Positions 25,942 to 34,873 are shown, counted from the stretch's first letter. The stretch: 64,000 bases of DNA from Arthrobacter sp. S39 (GCF_004320525.1 NZ_SIHX01000008.1:62001-126000), one strand, 5' to 3'. Numbers and translations are program-made. The notes: generated from the sequence alone by a model not told the origin.

Positions 25942-26796
25942 ATGACTGATCCGCTTCTTGCCCACGCCACCGAATACGGCCGCATGTACGCGCGCTCCAC
26001 GTCTGAGCCGTTCACTGTCCCGTCCATCACCACGGTGATCGGCCAGCAGCCGCACGGTCTGGACGGCTGGTTTGGCTACATGGGTGCCAGCAGCCTGGCC
26101 AAGGATCCGCTGCTGGCAGACTGCCTCGGCAGCCCGGCCAAGATCCGCCAGGCGGTCAACCGGGCAGCGAAGGCCGCCGAAACGTACCGCGATGAAGCCG
26201 CCAAACGCGGAGACCGCGTCCACAACTACTGCGAGCAGGTGGCGCTGCGTGCCCTGGGCCGTCCGCATGCCATGAAAGAAACCCGGGAGGCGCTGGCCGC
26301 CAACGGGGAGGAAGCCTTTGCCGTGCGGTTCGACGAGTGGTGGGAGCTGTACCGGGTGGAGCCCATCGCCCCGGAAATCACTGTCTGGAACAAATCAGTG
26401 GGTTACGCCGGCACGCTGGACCTGGTGGCGAAGATCAACGGCAGGATCTGTGTCATTGACTACAAAACCAAAGGCACCACCCGGGACGGCACCGTCAAGC
26501 CCCTCGATGACAAGGTGGTCATGCAGCTGGTGGCCGGGATGAAGGCCGAGGAAAGCCTGGTGGATCCGGTCGCCGGGGAATGGGAGCCCTGGAAGTATGG
26601 CGAGAACCCTGTGCTTTTAGCCGTGGCCATCGGCGAAACGGAAGTGCGCCCGGTCCGTGCCAACCCGGACGTCCTGAAGCACCACTGGTGGAAGTTCTGC
26701 GCGCTGCGCCGCGTCTGGGAGCTTTCCGCCGACACCATCAGCGCCGGCACGGCCCTCATCCCTGTCCCGCCGCCCCTGCCGGCACGGACCGCCTAG
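25942..26796 (+). CDS. PD-(D/E)XK nuclease superfamily protein (RecB/Cas4-like)
   Basis: This 284-residue protein has a nuclease core in its second half: GYAGTLDLVAKI followed by ICVIDYKTKG is the classical D...(I/V)DxK pattern of RecB/Cas4-type nucleases. N-terminal helices include RGDRVHNYCEQVALRAL, where the histidine could complete the metal site as in RecB-family members. I see no helicase part, Fe-S cysteine cluster or CRISPR array, so it is a stand-alone nuclease of unknown role. It lies 64 bases before the peptide deformylase gene; no operon partner is evident upstream. Confidence 0.72.
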   Translation: MTDPLLAHATEYGRMYARSTSEPFTVPSITTVIGQQPHGLDGWFGYMGASSLAKDPLLADCLGSPAKIRQAVNRAAKAAETYRDEAAKRGDRVHNYCEQVALRALGRPHAMKETREALAANGEEAFAVRFDEWWELYRVEPIAPEITVWNKSVGYAGTLDLVAKINGRICVIDYKTKGTTRDGTVKPLDDKVVMQLVAGMKAEESLVDPVAGEWEPWKYGENPVLLAVAIGETEVRPVRANPDVLKHHWWKFCALRRVWELSADTISAGTALIPVPPPLPARTA

Positions 26797-26860
26797 CCTC
26801 CTGCGCACCGCCTAAACTGGATTGGTTCCCAATCCGCCAACCCTGAGGGAAGACAAGCAC

Positions 26861-27478
26861 ATGGCCATTCTGAATATCCGCATCATCGGCGACCCTGTGC
26901 TGCGCACAGTGGCCGATCCCGTGACGGAGTTCGGGCCTGAGCTGGCCAAGCTGGTGGCGGACATGACCGAGACCATGGAAGACGTCGAGGGCGCCGGCCT
27001 GGCCGCCCCCCAGATCGGCGTCAGCCGGCGGGTCTTTACCTACCGCGTCGGCGGCGTGGACGGCCACATCATTAATCCGGTCCTGGAAAACAGCGACGAC
27101 TACCAACCGGACCACGTGGAAGGCTGCCTGTCCATCCCCGGGCTGGGGTTCCCCGTCCGGCGGTTCCGGGCCACCAAGGTCACCGGCGTTGACCTCCACG
27201 GCAATCCCGTCACCGTTGAGGGAGAAGGCATGCTGGCCCGCTGCTTCCAGCACGAGACCGACCACTTGGACGGCATCCTCTACACCGACCGGCTGGAGGG
27301 CGAGGACCGGAAAAAGGCCCTGCGTTCCATCCGCAACGCCAACTACGAAGCCATTACGGAGCAAACGACGGCGAAGCGGGCCAAGACCGTCGGATCCAGT
27401 TTCGGCGGGGCCAGCTTCGGTGGCGCCGGTTCGGGCGGGGCAAGCTTCGGTGCCGCGGCGCCGGGTGCTGCTGAATGA
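26861..27478 (+). CDS. def: Peptide deformylase
   Basis: This enzyme of 205 residues has the three family motifs: GAGLAAPQIG, EGCLSIPG (Cys89) and QHETDHLDG (His131, Glu132, His135), the metal ligands and catalytic Glu. It removes the formyl group from nascent peptides and forms an obvious pair with fmt, which adds it to Met-tRNA. The extreme C terminus is unusual, a Gly/Ser/Ala repeat of GGAS/GGAG units (last 30 residues). The stop overlaps the fmt start by 4 bases. Confidence 0.95.
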   Translation: MAILNIRIIGDPVLRTVADPVTEFGPELAKLVADMTETMEDVEGAGLAAPQIGVSRRVFTYRVGGVDGHIINPVLENSDDYQPDHVEGCLSIPGLGFPVRRFRATKVTGVDLHGNPVTVEGEGMLARCFQHETDHLDGILYTDRLEGEDRKKALRSIRNANYEAITEQTTAKRAKTVGSSFGGASFGGAGSGGASFGAAAPGAAE

Positions 27479-28395
27479 GGGTACTTTTCGCCGGCACCCC
27501 CGCGGTTGCGGTGCCCTCGCTGGACGCCCTGGTGCAGGCAGGCTTCGACGTCGTTGCAGTCCTGACCCGCCCGGACGCGCCGGTGGGACGCAAACGCGTG
27601 CTCACGCCGTCGCCCGTTGCACAGCGGGCCGCCGAACTGGGCATTGACGTTATCCACGCCGCCAAGGTGGATGCGGACGTGACCGCAAAGATCGCCGCGG
27701 TCAGCCCGGACGTCGCAGCCATTGTTGCCTACGGCGGACTGATCCCCCCGGCAGCCCTGGACGTTCCGCGGCATGGTTGGATCAACCTGCACTTCTCCCT
27801 GCTGCCTGCCTGGCGCGGCGCCGCCCCCGTACAGCGTTCGGTGATCGCGGGCGACGACGTCACGGGCGCGGTGACCTTCCAGCTGGAAGCCGGCCTGGAC
27901 ACCGGGCCCGTGTTCGGAACCCTGACTGAGGGCGTCGGCCCCGAGGACACCGCCGGGCGGCTGCTCGAGCGGCTGTCCCACAGCGGTGCGGTGCTCCTGG
28001 CCCAGACCATCTCAGCCGTCGACGCCGGCAAAGCTGCCGCGCAGCCGCAGCAGGGAGACGTTACCCTCGCCCCCAAACTGACCCTCGACGACGGCCGGCT
28101 CGACTGGCAGCAGCCGGCCCTGGCCATCGGGCGCCGCGCCCGCGGGGTCACCCCCGAGCCCGGCGCCTGGACCACCCTCGACGGACAGCGGATCAAGCTG
28201 GAACCCGTCCGGCTGCGGCCGGATGCCACGGACGTTGCCCCCGGCGCGCTGGTGCTCAATGGCAAGAGCGTCCTGGTGGGCACCGGCTCCCATGCGGTGG
28301 AGCTGACGCGGATCCAGCCCGCCGGCAAAAAGATGATGGCCGCGGCCGATTGGGCCCGCGGCATGGCTTCCCTTGAAAGCGTGGTGTTCGAATGA
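27475..28395 (+). CDS. fmt: Methionyl-tRNA formyltransferase
   Basis: This enzyme of 306 residues begins MRVLFAGTPAVAVPSLDAL and carries the formyltransferase motif WINLHFSLLPAWRGAAPVQ with the conserved His and nearby TGAVTFQLEAGLDTGP. The C-terminal OB-like domain follows (about residues 205-306), with VTPEPGAWTTL. It transfers a formyl group from 10-formyl-THF to initiator Met-tRNA. Start and stop overlap neighbours (ATGA with def; 4 bases with rsmB), so def, fmt and rsmB are coupled. Confidence 0.95.
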   Translation: MRVLFAGTPAVAVPSLDALVQAGFDVVAVLTRPDAPVGRKRVLTPSPVAQRAAELGIDVIHAAKVDADVTAKIAAVSPDVAAIVAYGGLIPPAALDVPRHGWINLHFSLLPAWRGAAPVQRSVIAGDDVTGAVTFQLEAGLDTGPVFGTLTEGVGPEDTAGRLLERLSHSGAVLLAQTISAVDAGKAAAQPQQGDVTLAPKLTLDDGRLDWQQPALAIGRRARGVTPEPGAWTTLDGQRIKLEPVRLRPDATDVAPGALVLNGKSVLVGTGSHAVELTRIQPAGKKMMAAADWARGMASLESVVFE

Positions 28396-29972
28396 GCATG
28401 TCCGGCGGAAACACAGGCGGCACCGGCCGTGGCGGCAACGCCGGCGGCGACGGCCAGCGCAGCAGCGGCTCGCAGCGCGGCCGTGGCGGCGGCGGCCAGC
28501 GCGACAACAGCCAACGCAACGCGCAGGGCCGGGAACGCAACCGCCCCTCGCAGCGGAGCTTTACCGAAAACGCTCCGGCGCAGCGGACCCGCCGGGCCGA
28601 TCCCGCCCGGCTGGTGGCCTTCGAAGTCCTCCGGGCCGTCGCAGCGGAAGACGCCTACGCCAACCTGGTGCTGCCGTCACGGATCCGCCACCACGGGCTG
28701 GACAAACGCGACGCCGGATTCGCCACGGAACTGAGCTACGGCGCCCTCCGCGGCCAGGGCACGTACGACGCCGTCCTATCCCGCTGCGTTGACAGGCCGC
28801 TGGACCAGCTGGATCCGGCCATCCTCGATGCCCTGCGTATCGGCACGCACCAGCTGCTGGCCATGCGCGTACCGGCCCACGCAGCCCTGGACCAGACCGT
28901 TGGCCTGGCCCGCGCCGTGATTGGCGCCGGCCCGTCCGCCCTCATCAACGCGGTGCTCCGGAAGGTCACGGCGCACACGCTCGAGGAATGGCTGGACCTG
29001 CTGGTCGCCGGCGAAACCGACGAAACCAAGGTCGCCTCCATCAAGTACGCGCACCCGGAATGGATCGTCCGCGCCATGCGCCAGTCGCTCGTGGCCCACG
29101 GCCGGTCCGCCGCCGAAATCAACGATCTCCTGGAAGCCGACAACGCGGCCCCGGTGGTCAACCTGGTGGCCCTGCCTGGACTGGGAAGCCTCGACGAAGC
29201 CCTTGAAAACGGAGCCACCCCCGGGGAACTGGTGGAAGGCTCGGCCCTCTCCAGCGGCGGCGACCTCGGCCGGCTGGCATCCGTGCGGGAAGGAACCACC
29301 CGGGTCCAGGACGTCGGCTCGCAGCTGGTGGCCCGCGCGCTGGCAGCGGTGGACCTGGACCACGACGAGAGCCCGGAAACCTGGCTGGACCTGTGCGCAG
29401 GCCCCGGTGGCAAGGCCGCCCTTCTCGGTGCCCTGGCCAATGCCCGGGGTGCCTCGCTCCTCGCGAACGAACCGGCCCCGCACCGGGCCAAACTCGTCAG
29501 CCAGGCCTTGTCTGCCGTGCCCAGGGACGCCTGGCGCGTCCGCACCGGCGACGGCCGGGAGGTCGGCACCGAGCAGCCCGAATCATTTGACCGGGTCCTG
29601 GTGGATGTTCCGTGCAGCGGACTGGGCGCGCTCCGCCGTCGTCCGGAGTCCCGCTGGCGCCGCACGCCCAAGGACCTTGCGGACCTTGGGCCACTGCAGC
29701 GGGACCTGCTCAAGTCGGCCCTCGCGGCCGTCCGCCCCGGCGGTGTGGTGGCGTACGTGACGTGCTCGCCGCACCCCGCCGAAACAACCGCCGTCGTCAC
29801 CGATGCATTGCGGAAGCGCGACGACCTCGAACTGCTGGATGCCGGCGCGGTCCTGGACAGCGTCAGCCTCACCGGCAACCTGGGCGCCGGGAACGGGCTG
29901 ACCGCCCAGCTCTGGCCCCACGTCCACAGCACGGACGCCATGTTCCTCGCCCTGATCCGTAAAAAGGCCTGA
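28392..29972 (+). CDS. rsmB: 16S rRNA m5C methyltransferase RsmB/Fmu family
   Basis: This 526-residue protein has an N-terminal Gly/Arg/Ser-rich unstructured segment of about 60 residues, a NusB-like RNA-binding domain (about residues 70-190), and a C-terminal methyltransferase domain. SAM-binding is seen in LDLCAGPGGKAALLG, and the two catalytic cysteines in VDVPCSGLGALRRRP and TCSPHPAET. It methylates C5 of a cytosine in 16S rRNA (position 967 in E. coli). It follows fmt with a 4-base overlap, as in many bacteria. Confidence 0.92.
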   Translation: MSMSGGNTGGTGRGGNAGGDGQRSSGSQRGRGGGGQRDNSQRNAQGRERNRPSQRSFTENAPAQRTRRADPARLVAFEVLRAVAAEDAYANLVLPSRIRHHGLDKRDAGFATELSYGALRGQGTYDAVLSRCVDRPLDQLDPAILDALRIGTHQLLAMRVPAHAALDQTVGLARAVIGAGPSALINAVLRKVTAHTLEEWLDLLVAGETDETKVASIKYAHPEWIVRAMRQSLVAHGRSAAEINDLLEADNAAPVVNLVALPGLGSLDEALENGATPGELVEGSALSSGGDLGRLASVREGTTRVQDVGSQLVARALAAVDLDHDESPETWLDLCAGPGGKAALLGALANARGASLLANEPAPHRAKLVSQALSAVPRDAWRVRTGDGREVGTEQPESFDRVLVDVPCSGLGALRRRPESRWRRTPKDLADLGPLQRDLLKSALAAVRPGGVVAYVTCSPHPAETTAVVTDALRKRDDLELLDAGAVLDSVSLTGNLGAGNGLTAQLWPHVHSTDAMFLALIRKKA

Positions 29973-29990
29973 CCAGTGAAAGGGTCACCC

Positions 29991-30671
29991 ATGACGCAAT
30001 GCTGCATCAACCCGAGCATCCTCTCCGCCGACTTCGTCAACCTCGAAGCCGAGCTGCACCGCATCAGCAATGCCGACGCCGTGCACGTGGACGTGATGGA
30101 CAACCACTTCGTCCCCAACCTCACCCTCGGCCTGCCGGTGGTCCAGCGGATCCAGGCCGTCAGCCCGGTGCCGCTGGACGCCCACCTGATGATCGCCGAC
30201 GCCGACCGCTGGGCACCCGGATTCGCGGACGCAGGCCTCGCGTCCGTCACGTTCCATGCCGAGGCATCGATTGCCCCCATTAAGCTGGCGCGCGAACTCC
30301 GGGCCCGGGGTTCGAAGGCAGGCATGGCATTGCGGCCAAGTACGCCCGTTGAGCCCTACCTGGACATGCTGGCCGAGCTGGACATGCTGCTCATCATGAC
30401 GGTGGAGCCCGGCTTCGGCGGCCAGGCGTTCCTGGACCTCACTCTTCCGAAGATCCGCCGGGCCAGGGCAGCGATCGACGGTTCAGGGATCGGCGTGGCC
30501 ATCCAGGTGGACGGCGGCATCACCGAGGAAACCATCACCCGGGCAGCCGAAGCGGGAGCCAACGTCTTCGTCGCCGGCTCCGCGGTGTACGGTGCGGAGG
30601 ACCCGGCAGCGGCCATCGAACGGCTGCGCAAGGCGGGCAGCCAAACGTTACGCGCGGGGTCGCCGGAATAG
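29991..30671 (+). CDS. rpe: Ribulose-phosphate 3-epimerase
   Basis: This TIM barrel of 226 residues has the signature [17 protein letters not shown] at the N terminus, [16 protein letters not shown] (catalytic Asp and metal-binding residues), [10 protein letters not shown] and QVDGGI. It interconverts ribulose 5-phosphate and xylulose 5-phosphate in the pentose phosphate pathway. Ribulose 5-phosphate is also a substrate of RibB for riboflavin, which is encoded downstream. I choose ATG 29991 (AAAGGG upstream) over the GTG at 29976. Located 18 bases after rsmB. Confidence 0.93.
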   Translation: MTQCCINPSILSADFVNLEAELHRISNADAVHVDVMDNHFVPNLTLGLPVVQRIQAVSPVPLDAHLMIADADRWAPGFADAGLASVTFHAEASIAPIKLARELRARGSKAGMALRPSTPVEPYLDMLAELDMLLIMTVEPGFGGQAFLDLTLPKIRRARAAIDGSGIGVAIQVDGGITEETITRAAEAGANVFVAGSAVYGAEDPAAAIERLRKAGSQTLRAGSPE

Positions 30672-30713
30672 TCAGGCCACCTTCATGGTTGTGGCAGAAT
30701 AGCAACACACAAT

Positions 30714-30864
30714 ACGTGCTCCGGGGTCGGTGTAAGTCCGAACCGGCGGTGACAGTCCGCGACCCGCGAGCCGGCGCTTTCCCCATCCAGGGAGGGAACC
30801 GGCGGACGGTTGAACCGGTGAAATTCCGGTACCGACAGTTAAAGTCTGGATGAGAGAAGCACGT
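30714..30864 (+). promoter_or_regulatory. FMN riboswitch (RFN element)
   Basis: All conserved parts of the FMN aptamer are present. P1 pairs ACGTGCT (30714-30720) with AGCACGT (30858-30864); between them lie CGGGGTCGGTGTAAGTCCG, ACCGGCGGTGACAGTCCGCG, a P3-like variable arm, the GAACCGGTGAAATTCCGGT arm, CCGACAGTTAAAGTC and TGGATGAGAG. It binds FMN and represses the riboflavin genes that start 100 bases downstream. A possible weak -10 (CAGAAT, 30695-30700) precedes it. Confidence 0.96.
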
Positions 30865-30874
30865 ACAGCTGTAT

Positions 30875-30898
30875 CTGCGGCATCTTTTGATGCCGCAG
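30875..30898 (+). promoter_or_regulatory. Hairpin in the FMN riboswitch expression platform
   Basis: CTGCGGCATC (30875-30884) pairs perfectly with GATGCCGCAG (30889-30898) over a TTTT loop, directly after the aptamer. It is not followed by a U run; the sequence CCTTC right after it (30899-30903) is complementary to GAAGG in the downstream ribosome binding site (30943-30947). The switch may therefore act on translation, but Rho or another mode cannot be excluded. Confidence 0.5.
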
Positions 30899-30960
30899 CC
30901 TTCTGCTGTCGTATACCCCCGGAGCCATCGCGGTTCTAGAGGGAAGGAACGACAACACAC

Positions 30961-31044
30961 ATGAACCCCTTGCGATGGCTCTTCGACGCCCTGACTCCTC
31001 ACGGCGTGGAATCCCACCAAGCCTGCCCGGCGGTCCTGCCATGA
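30961..31044 (+). CDS. 27-codon ORF between FMN riboswitch and ribD (putative leader peptide)
   Basis: An ATG at 30961 opens a 27-residue reading frame starting MNPLRWLFDALTPHGVES and containing one Cys and one Trp. It has a strong AAGGA at 30944-30948, 12 bases upstream, which is the only good ribosome binding site before ribD. Its TGA overlaps the ribD ATG (31041) as ATGA, so ribD would be translated by coupling. Alternatively the real ribD could begin at the in-frame ATG at 30975, which has no good site. I do not recognise the peptide. Confidence 0.45.
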   Translation: MNPLRWLFDALTPHGVESHQACPAVLP

Positions 31045-32207
31045 CCGCGCCCACACGGCAGCAGGCCCCGGCGCCCAACGAAGAAATAGTGACGGCCTTC
31101 AGTCCGGCGGAAGCATCCGCGATGGATGCAGCACTGGAAGCAGCCCTGCGCGGACCACGCGGCGCGAACCCCCTGGTGGGCGCCGTCGTCGTTGATTCCG
31201 AGGGCAAGCACCTCGTGACGGGCTACCACCGCGGCGCCGGGACGGCACACGCCGAGGCCGACGCGATCGCCCAGGCGGCCGCGGCCGGCCTGAACCTGCA
31301 CGGCGCCACCATGCTGGTCACGCTCGAACCGTGCAACCACGTCGGCCGGACCGGGCCGTGCGCCCAGGCCATCATCGAAGCCGGAATCACGGACGTCATC
31401 TACGCCGTGGACGACCCCCACGACCCGGCGGCAGGCGGCGCAGCCACGCTTCGCGAAGCCGGGGTCGAGGTCCGCAGCGGCCTCGCCGCGGGGGAGGCCC
31501 TTGAGCTGAACCGCCAGTGGTTCCAGGGCGTTGCCGCGAAACGGCCGTTCGTGACGCTCCACATCGCCCAGACTCTCGACAGCCGCATCGCCGCCGAGGA
31601 CGGGACCAGCCAGTGGATCTCCAGCCCGGAATCGCTGGCCGACAACCACGGGCTGCGCGGCAGGATTGACGCCATCCTGGTGGGCACCCAGACCGTCCTC
31701 ATCGACAACCCGCGGCTCACCGCCCGCGACGCGTCAGGTGCCGTGTCCGGCAGGCAGCCCCTCCGGGCCGTGATGGGCCTGCGGGACATCCCGGCCGACG
31801 CCGCCATCCGCGGCGACGACGGCCGGGTTATCCACCTGCCGACCCGTGAACCGCACGAAGCGCTCACGCAGCTGTACGCGGCGGGAATCCGCCACGTCAT
31901 GGTGGAGGGCGGCTCCCGGATCCTCAGTGCCTTCCTGGCGGCCGGCCTCGTGGACGAGCTGATCGTGTACCTGGCCCCGACGCTGCTGGGATCCGGGACG
32001 CCTGCACTGAACGGGCTCGGGATCACCACGTTGCCGGACGCGCAGCAATGGGACTGGGACGAGTCCGATGGCGGCGCCGTCAGGACCCTCGGCCGGGACC
32101 TTCGGCTGCACCTCCGTCCCCAACACACTCAAACTTTGGAACCACAACCGCACTCTGAACCACTTGCGCGCCTGGGCGGCGCCGAACCAGCCTTGGGAGG
32201 CCACTGA
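31041..32207 (+). CDS. ribD: Bifunctional riboflavin deaminase/reductase RibD
   Basis: This protein of 388 residues is a fusion of a deaminase (about 1-150) with zinc site HAEADAI and LEPCNHVGRTGPCAQAI (His, two Cys) and a reductase (about 160-375) with the NADPH motif ILVGTQTVLIDNPRLTAR and the VEGGSRILSAFL block. It catalyses the second and third steps from GTP toward riboflavin. The C-terminal 20 residues are a Pro/His-rich tail. Start at 31041 overlaps the upstream small ORF; stop overlaps ribE by one base. Confidence 0.93.
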   Translation: MTAPTRQQAPAPNEEIVTAFSPAEASAMDAALEAALRGPRGANPLVGAVVVDSEGKHLVTGYHRGAGTAHAEADAIAQAAAAGLNLHGATMLVTLEPCNHVGRTGPCAQAIIEAGITDVIYAVDDPHDPAAGGAATLREAGVEVRSGLAAGEALELNRQWFQGVAAKRPFVTLHIAQTLDSRIAAEDGTSQWISSPESLADNHGLRGRIDAILVGTQTVLIDNPRLTARDASGAVSGRQPLRAVMGLRDIPADAAIRGDDGRVIHLPTREPHEALTQLYAAGIRHVMVEGGSRILSAFLAAGLVDELIVYLAPTLLGSGTPALNGLGITTLPDAQQWDWDESDGGAVRTLGRDLRLHLRPQHTQTLEPQPHSEPLARLGGAEPALGGH

Positions 32208-32842
32208 TGTTTACCGGAATTATTGCCGAACAGGGACAGGTCCTGTCCGTGGACCGGGACGGCGACACCAGCGCCACCGTCAGGCTCCACGCCCCCGCCA
32301 GCACCGAAGGCCTTGCCCTGGGCGGCTCCATCGCCGTGAACGGCGTGTGCCTGACCGCCACGCAGATTGACGGCAAGGACTTCAGCGTCGACGTGATGGG
32401 CGAAACCCTGGTCCGCAGCACCATCGGCGAACTCGCCGCCGGCGACTCCGTCAACCTTGAGCGGTGCGTCCCGGCCGGCGGCCGCCTTGACGGCCACGTT
32501 GTCCAGGGCCATGTCGACGGCGTCGGGCAGCTCGTGGAGCGCGAGGCACTGGGAAACTGGGAACGGCTGCGCTTCGCCGTGCCCGGCAACCTCGCCCGGT
32601 ACATCGCCGAAAAGGGCTCCATCGCCATTGACGGCGTCTCGCTGACCGTCACGGCCGTCAGCCCCGCCCCGGAACCGGAGCCCTGGTTCGAAGTGGGGCT
32701 GATCCCCACCACGCTTGCCGAAACCGGACTGGGTGCCAAAACCACCGGCAGCAGGGTCAACCTTGAGGTGGACGTCCTCGCCAAGTACACCGAACGGCTG
32801 CTGGCCTTCAGCACCGGCGCAGCCACAGGAGGAACCCGATGA
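32207..32842 (+). CDS. ribE: Riboflavin synthase alpha chain
   Basis: This protein of 211 residues starts [10 protein letters not shown], the hallmark of riboflavin synthase, and has two repeats of the lumazine-binding barrel (first up to about residue 95, second from [17 protein letters not shown]). The [12 protein letters not shown] and [12 protein letters not shown] repeats are visible in the first and second halves. It disproportionates two molecules of 6,7-dimethyl-8-ribityllumazine to riboflavin. Overlaps ribD by 1 base and ribB by 4 bases. Confidence 0.95.
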   Translation: MFTGIIAEQGQVLSVDRDGDTSATVRLHAPASTEGLALGGSIAVNGVCLTATQIDGKDFSVDVMGETLVRSTIGELAAGDSVNLERCVPAGGRLDGHVVQGHVDGVGQLVEREALGNWERLRFAVPGNLARYIAEKGSIAIDGVSLTVTAVSPAPEPEPWFEVGLIPTTLAETGLGAKTTGSRVNLEVDVLAKYTERLLAFSTGAATGGTR

Positions 32843-33546
32843 ACGGCACCGCACACCTTGAGCCGGCAACGGACGCCGCCCTGGGACTTGACCCGGTGGA
32901 GGACGCCATCCGCGCCATGGCCGCCGGCAGGCCCGTCCTGGTGGTGGACAACGAGGACCGCGAAAACGAAGGCGACATCATTTTTGCCGCCCAGCACGCG
33001 ACTCCTGCCCTGATGGGTTGGACCATCCGGTACAGCTCCGGCGTCATCTGCGTCCCGCTGTCCGGGGAACGGGCCGACGCGCTCGCGCTGCCGCCGATGG
33101 TCGCGGTGAACCAGGATTCCAAGGGCACCGCCTACACGGTGTCCTGCGACGCCGCCGTGGGCGTCAGCACCGGCATCTCGGCCACGGACCGGGCCCTGAC
33201 GGCCCGCATCCTGGCCGACCCCGCCGCGGGTTCGGCATCGGTGACCCGGCCCGGGCATATTTTCCCGCTGCGGGCGGTTAACGGTGGAGTGCGTGAACGC
33301 CCCGGCCATACTGAAGCGGCCGTGGACCTGTGCCGGCTGGCCGGCCTGGAACCGGTGGGCGTGATCGCGGAAGTTGTGTACGACGACGGTGAAATGATGC
33401 GGTTGGACGGGCTCCGTGCCTTCGCTGCCGAACATGGTTGCCCCCTGATCTCGATCGAAGACCTGGTGGCCTACCTTGAGGCAGCGGGCACGCCCGCCCA
33501 CGGCAGTACCCGGGCAGGACGCCCGGGCGGAGAAGAGGAGAAATGA
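32839..33546 (+). CDS. ribB: 3,4-dihydroxy-2-butanone-4-phosphate synthase
   Basis: This protein of 235 residues carries the active site [16 protein letters not shown], the [14 protein letters not shown] block and [11 protein letters not shown]. It converts ribulose 5-phosphate to the four-carbon unit for lumazine. In most actinobacteria RibB is fused to GTP cyclohydrolase II; here the reading frame stops and a separate ribA begins in an ATGA overlap. The C-terminal part past the conserved domain (about the last 20 residues) is a Gly/Arg-rich tail that looks like the remains of the fusion linker. Confidence 0.93.
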   Translation: MNGTAHLEPATDAALGLDPVEDAIRAMAAGRPVLVVDNEDRENEGDIIFAAQHATPALMGWTIRYSSGVICVPLSGERADALALPPMVAVNQDSKGTAYTVSCDAAVGVSTGISATDRALTARILADPAAGSASVTRPGHIFPLRAVNGGVRERPGHTEAAVDLCRLAGLEPVGVIAEVVYDDGEMMRLDGLRAFAAEHGCPLISIEDLVAYLEAAGTPAHGSTRAGRPGGEEEK

Positions 33547-34271
33547 TGACGGCGTCCGGGGCTACGGGCAACAGCCACCACAGCAGCCAGCACGCGCAGG
33601 CGGGCAACGGAAAGGTCCACCATCCGGTCAGCGGCGGGCCCATCGTGCAGCTGCCGACGGCGTTCGGCGACTTCATCGCCCAGGCCTGGACCGACCTTGT
33701 CACCGGCGCGGAGCACCTCGCAGTCAGTTCCCCCAACCCGCCCCAGGACGGCAAGGCTCCCTTGGTCCGGCTCCACTCAGAGTGCCTCACTGGTGACATC
33801 TTTGGGTCCTACCGCTGCGACTGCGGCGAACAGCTGGCCTACGCCCTGGAAATGATTCACGCGTATGGCGGCACCCTGCTGTACCTGCGCGGACAGGAAG
33901 GGCGGGGGATCGGGCTGGCCAACAAGATCAAGGCCTACGCCCTCCAGGAGGCCGGTTTCGACACCGTGGAAGCCAATGAGCAGCTGGGCCTGCCGGTGGA
34001 CGCACGTTCCTACAGCGCGGCCGCACAGGTCCTGGCGGAGATGGGCCTGCACGAGGTCCGGCTGCTGAGCAACAACCCGGACAAGCAGAACAGGCTCGCC
34101 AAAGCAGGGGTAAAGGTAGTGGAGATGGTTCCCACCGAGGTGCCTTCACGCGACCAGAACATCCGCTACCTGCAGACCAAAAAGGACCGCATGGAGCACC
34201 GGCTGACGCTGGACACCCATGTGGTGGGGGCTGGCTCCGCGCCCGAAACTTTCCAGCACGAACAAGACTGA
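33543..34271 (+). CDS. ribA: GTP cyclohydrolase II (separate from RibB)
   Basis: This protein of 242 residues contains the zinc site [21 protein letters not shown] (three Cys) and the [19 protein letters not shown] block, ending in the GTP-binding [10 protein letters not shown]. It opens the pathway by hydrolysing GTP. The first 30 residues (His/Ser/Gly-rich) are not conserved. Two ATGs in tandem (33543 and 33546) follow the ribB stop; the GAGAAATGATG region has a GAGGAG site at 33535-33540. This arrangement supports two proteins rather than one fused enzyme. Confidence 0.9.
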   Translation: MMTASGATGNSHHSSQHAQAGNGKVHHPVSGGPIVQLPTAFGDFIAQAWTDLVTGAEHLAVSSPNPPQDGKAPLVRLHSECLTGDIFGSYRCDCGEQLAYALEMIHAYGGTLLYLRGQEGRGIGLANKIKAYALQEAGFDTVEANEQLGLPVDARSYSAAAQVLAEMGLHEVRLLSNNPDKQNRLAKAGVKVVEMVPTEVPSRDQNIRYLQTKKDRMEHRLTLDTHVVGAGSAPETFQHEQD

Positions 34272-34291
34272 AGAACGGAACCAAAATACCC

Positions 34292-34777
34292 ATGAGTGGC
34301 CACGGCGCACCCGATATCGACCTCACTACCCTCAACCCGGCGGAAACGTCGCAGCTCAGGCTGGCCATCGTGGCCGCGAGCTGGCACACCCAGATCATGG
34401 ACGGCCTGCTGGACGGCGCGCTCCGCGCCGCCAAGGACGCCGGAATCAGCGAACCGACCGTCCTGCGCGTCCCCGGAGCCTTCGAGCTGCCGGTCGCGGC
34501 CGCGCGGCTGGCACCGCACTTTGACGCCGTGGTTGCCCTCGGCGTCGTGATCCGCGGCGGTACGCCGCACTTCGAATACGTCTGCGAGGCGGCGACGTCG
34601 GGCCTGACCAACGTCAGCGTCGCCACCGGCGTGCCGGTAGGTTTCGGCGTCCTGACCTGCGACACCGAGCAGCAGGGCCTTGACCGTGCCGGACTCCCCG
34701 GATCCAGCGAGGACAAGGGCCACGAGGCCGTCACCGCTGCCCTCGCCACCGCCGTCGTCCTCAAGCAGTACACGTAG
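34292..34777 (+). CDS. ribH: 6,7-dimethyl-8-ribityllumazine synthase
   Basis: This protein of 161 residues has the family marks [38 protein letters not shown] and [18 protein letters not shown], including the catalytic His near the end of that strand. It condenses the RibB product with the pyrimidine to give lumazine and often forms icosahedral shells. It is the last gene of the riboflavin operon, followed by a strong hairpin. Confidence 0.95.
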   Translation: MSGHGAPDIDLTTLNPAETSQLRLAIVAASWHTQIMDGLLDGALRAAKDAGISEPTVLRVPGAFELPVAAARLAPHFDAVVALGVVIRGGTPHFEYVCEAATSGLTNVSVATGVPVGFGVLTCDTEQQGLDRAGLPGSSEDKGHEAVTAALATAVVLKQYT

Positions 34778-34782
34778 CACGC

Positions 34783-34822
34783 TGACGGGCGCGGTGTGTC
34801 TTCACTCACACCGCGCCCGTCA
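34783..34822. terminator. 16-bp hairpin after ribH
   Basis: A perfect stem has left arm 34783-34798 (TGACGGGCGCGGTGTG) and right arm 34807-34822, with an 8-base loop. There is no U run. It lies between the end of ribH and the start of hisE, so it most likely ends the riboflavin transcript or reduces read-through. Confidence 0.7.
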
Positions 34823-34873
34823 TGCAACGGCCCGACAGGCGCCCTCCGGCCCGCAGCAAGTAGGCTGTAGGGC

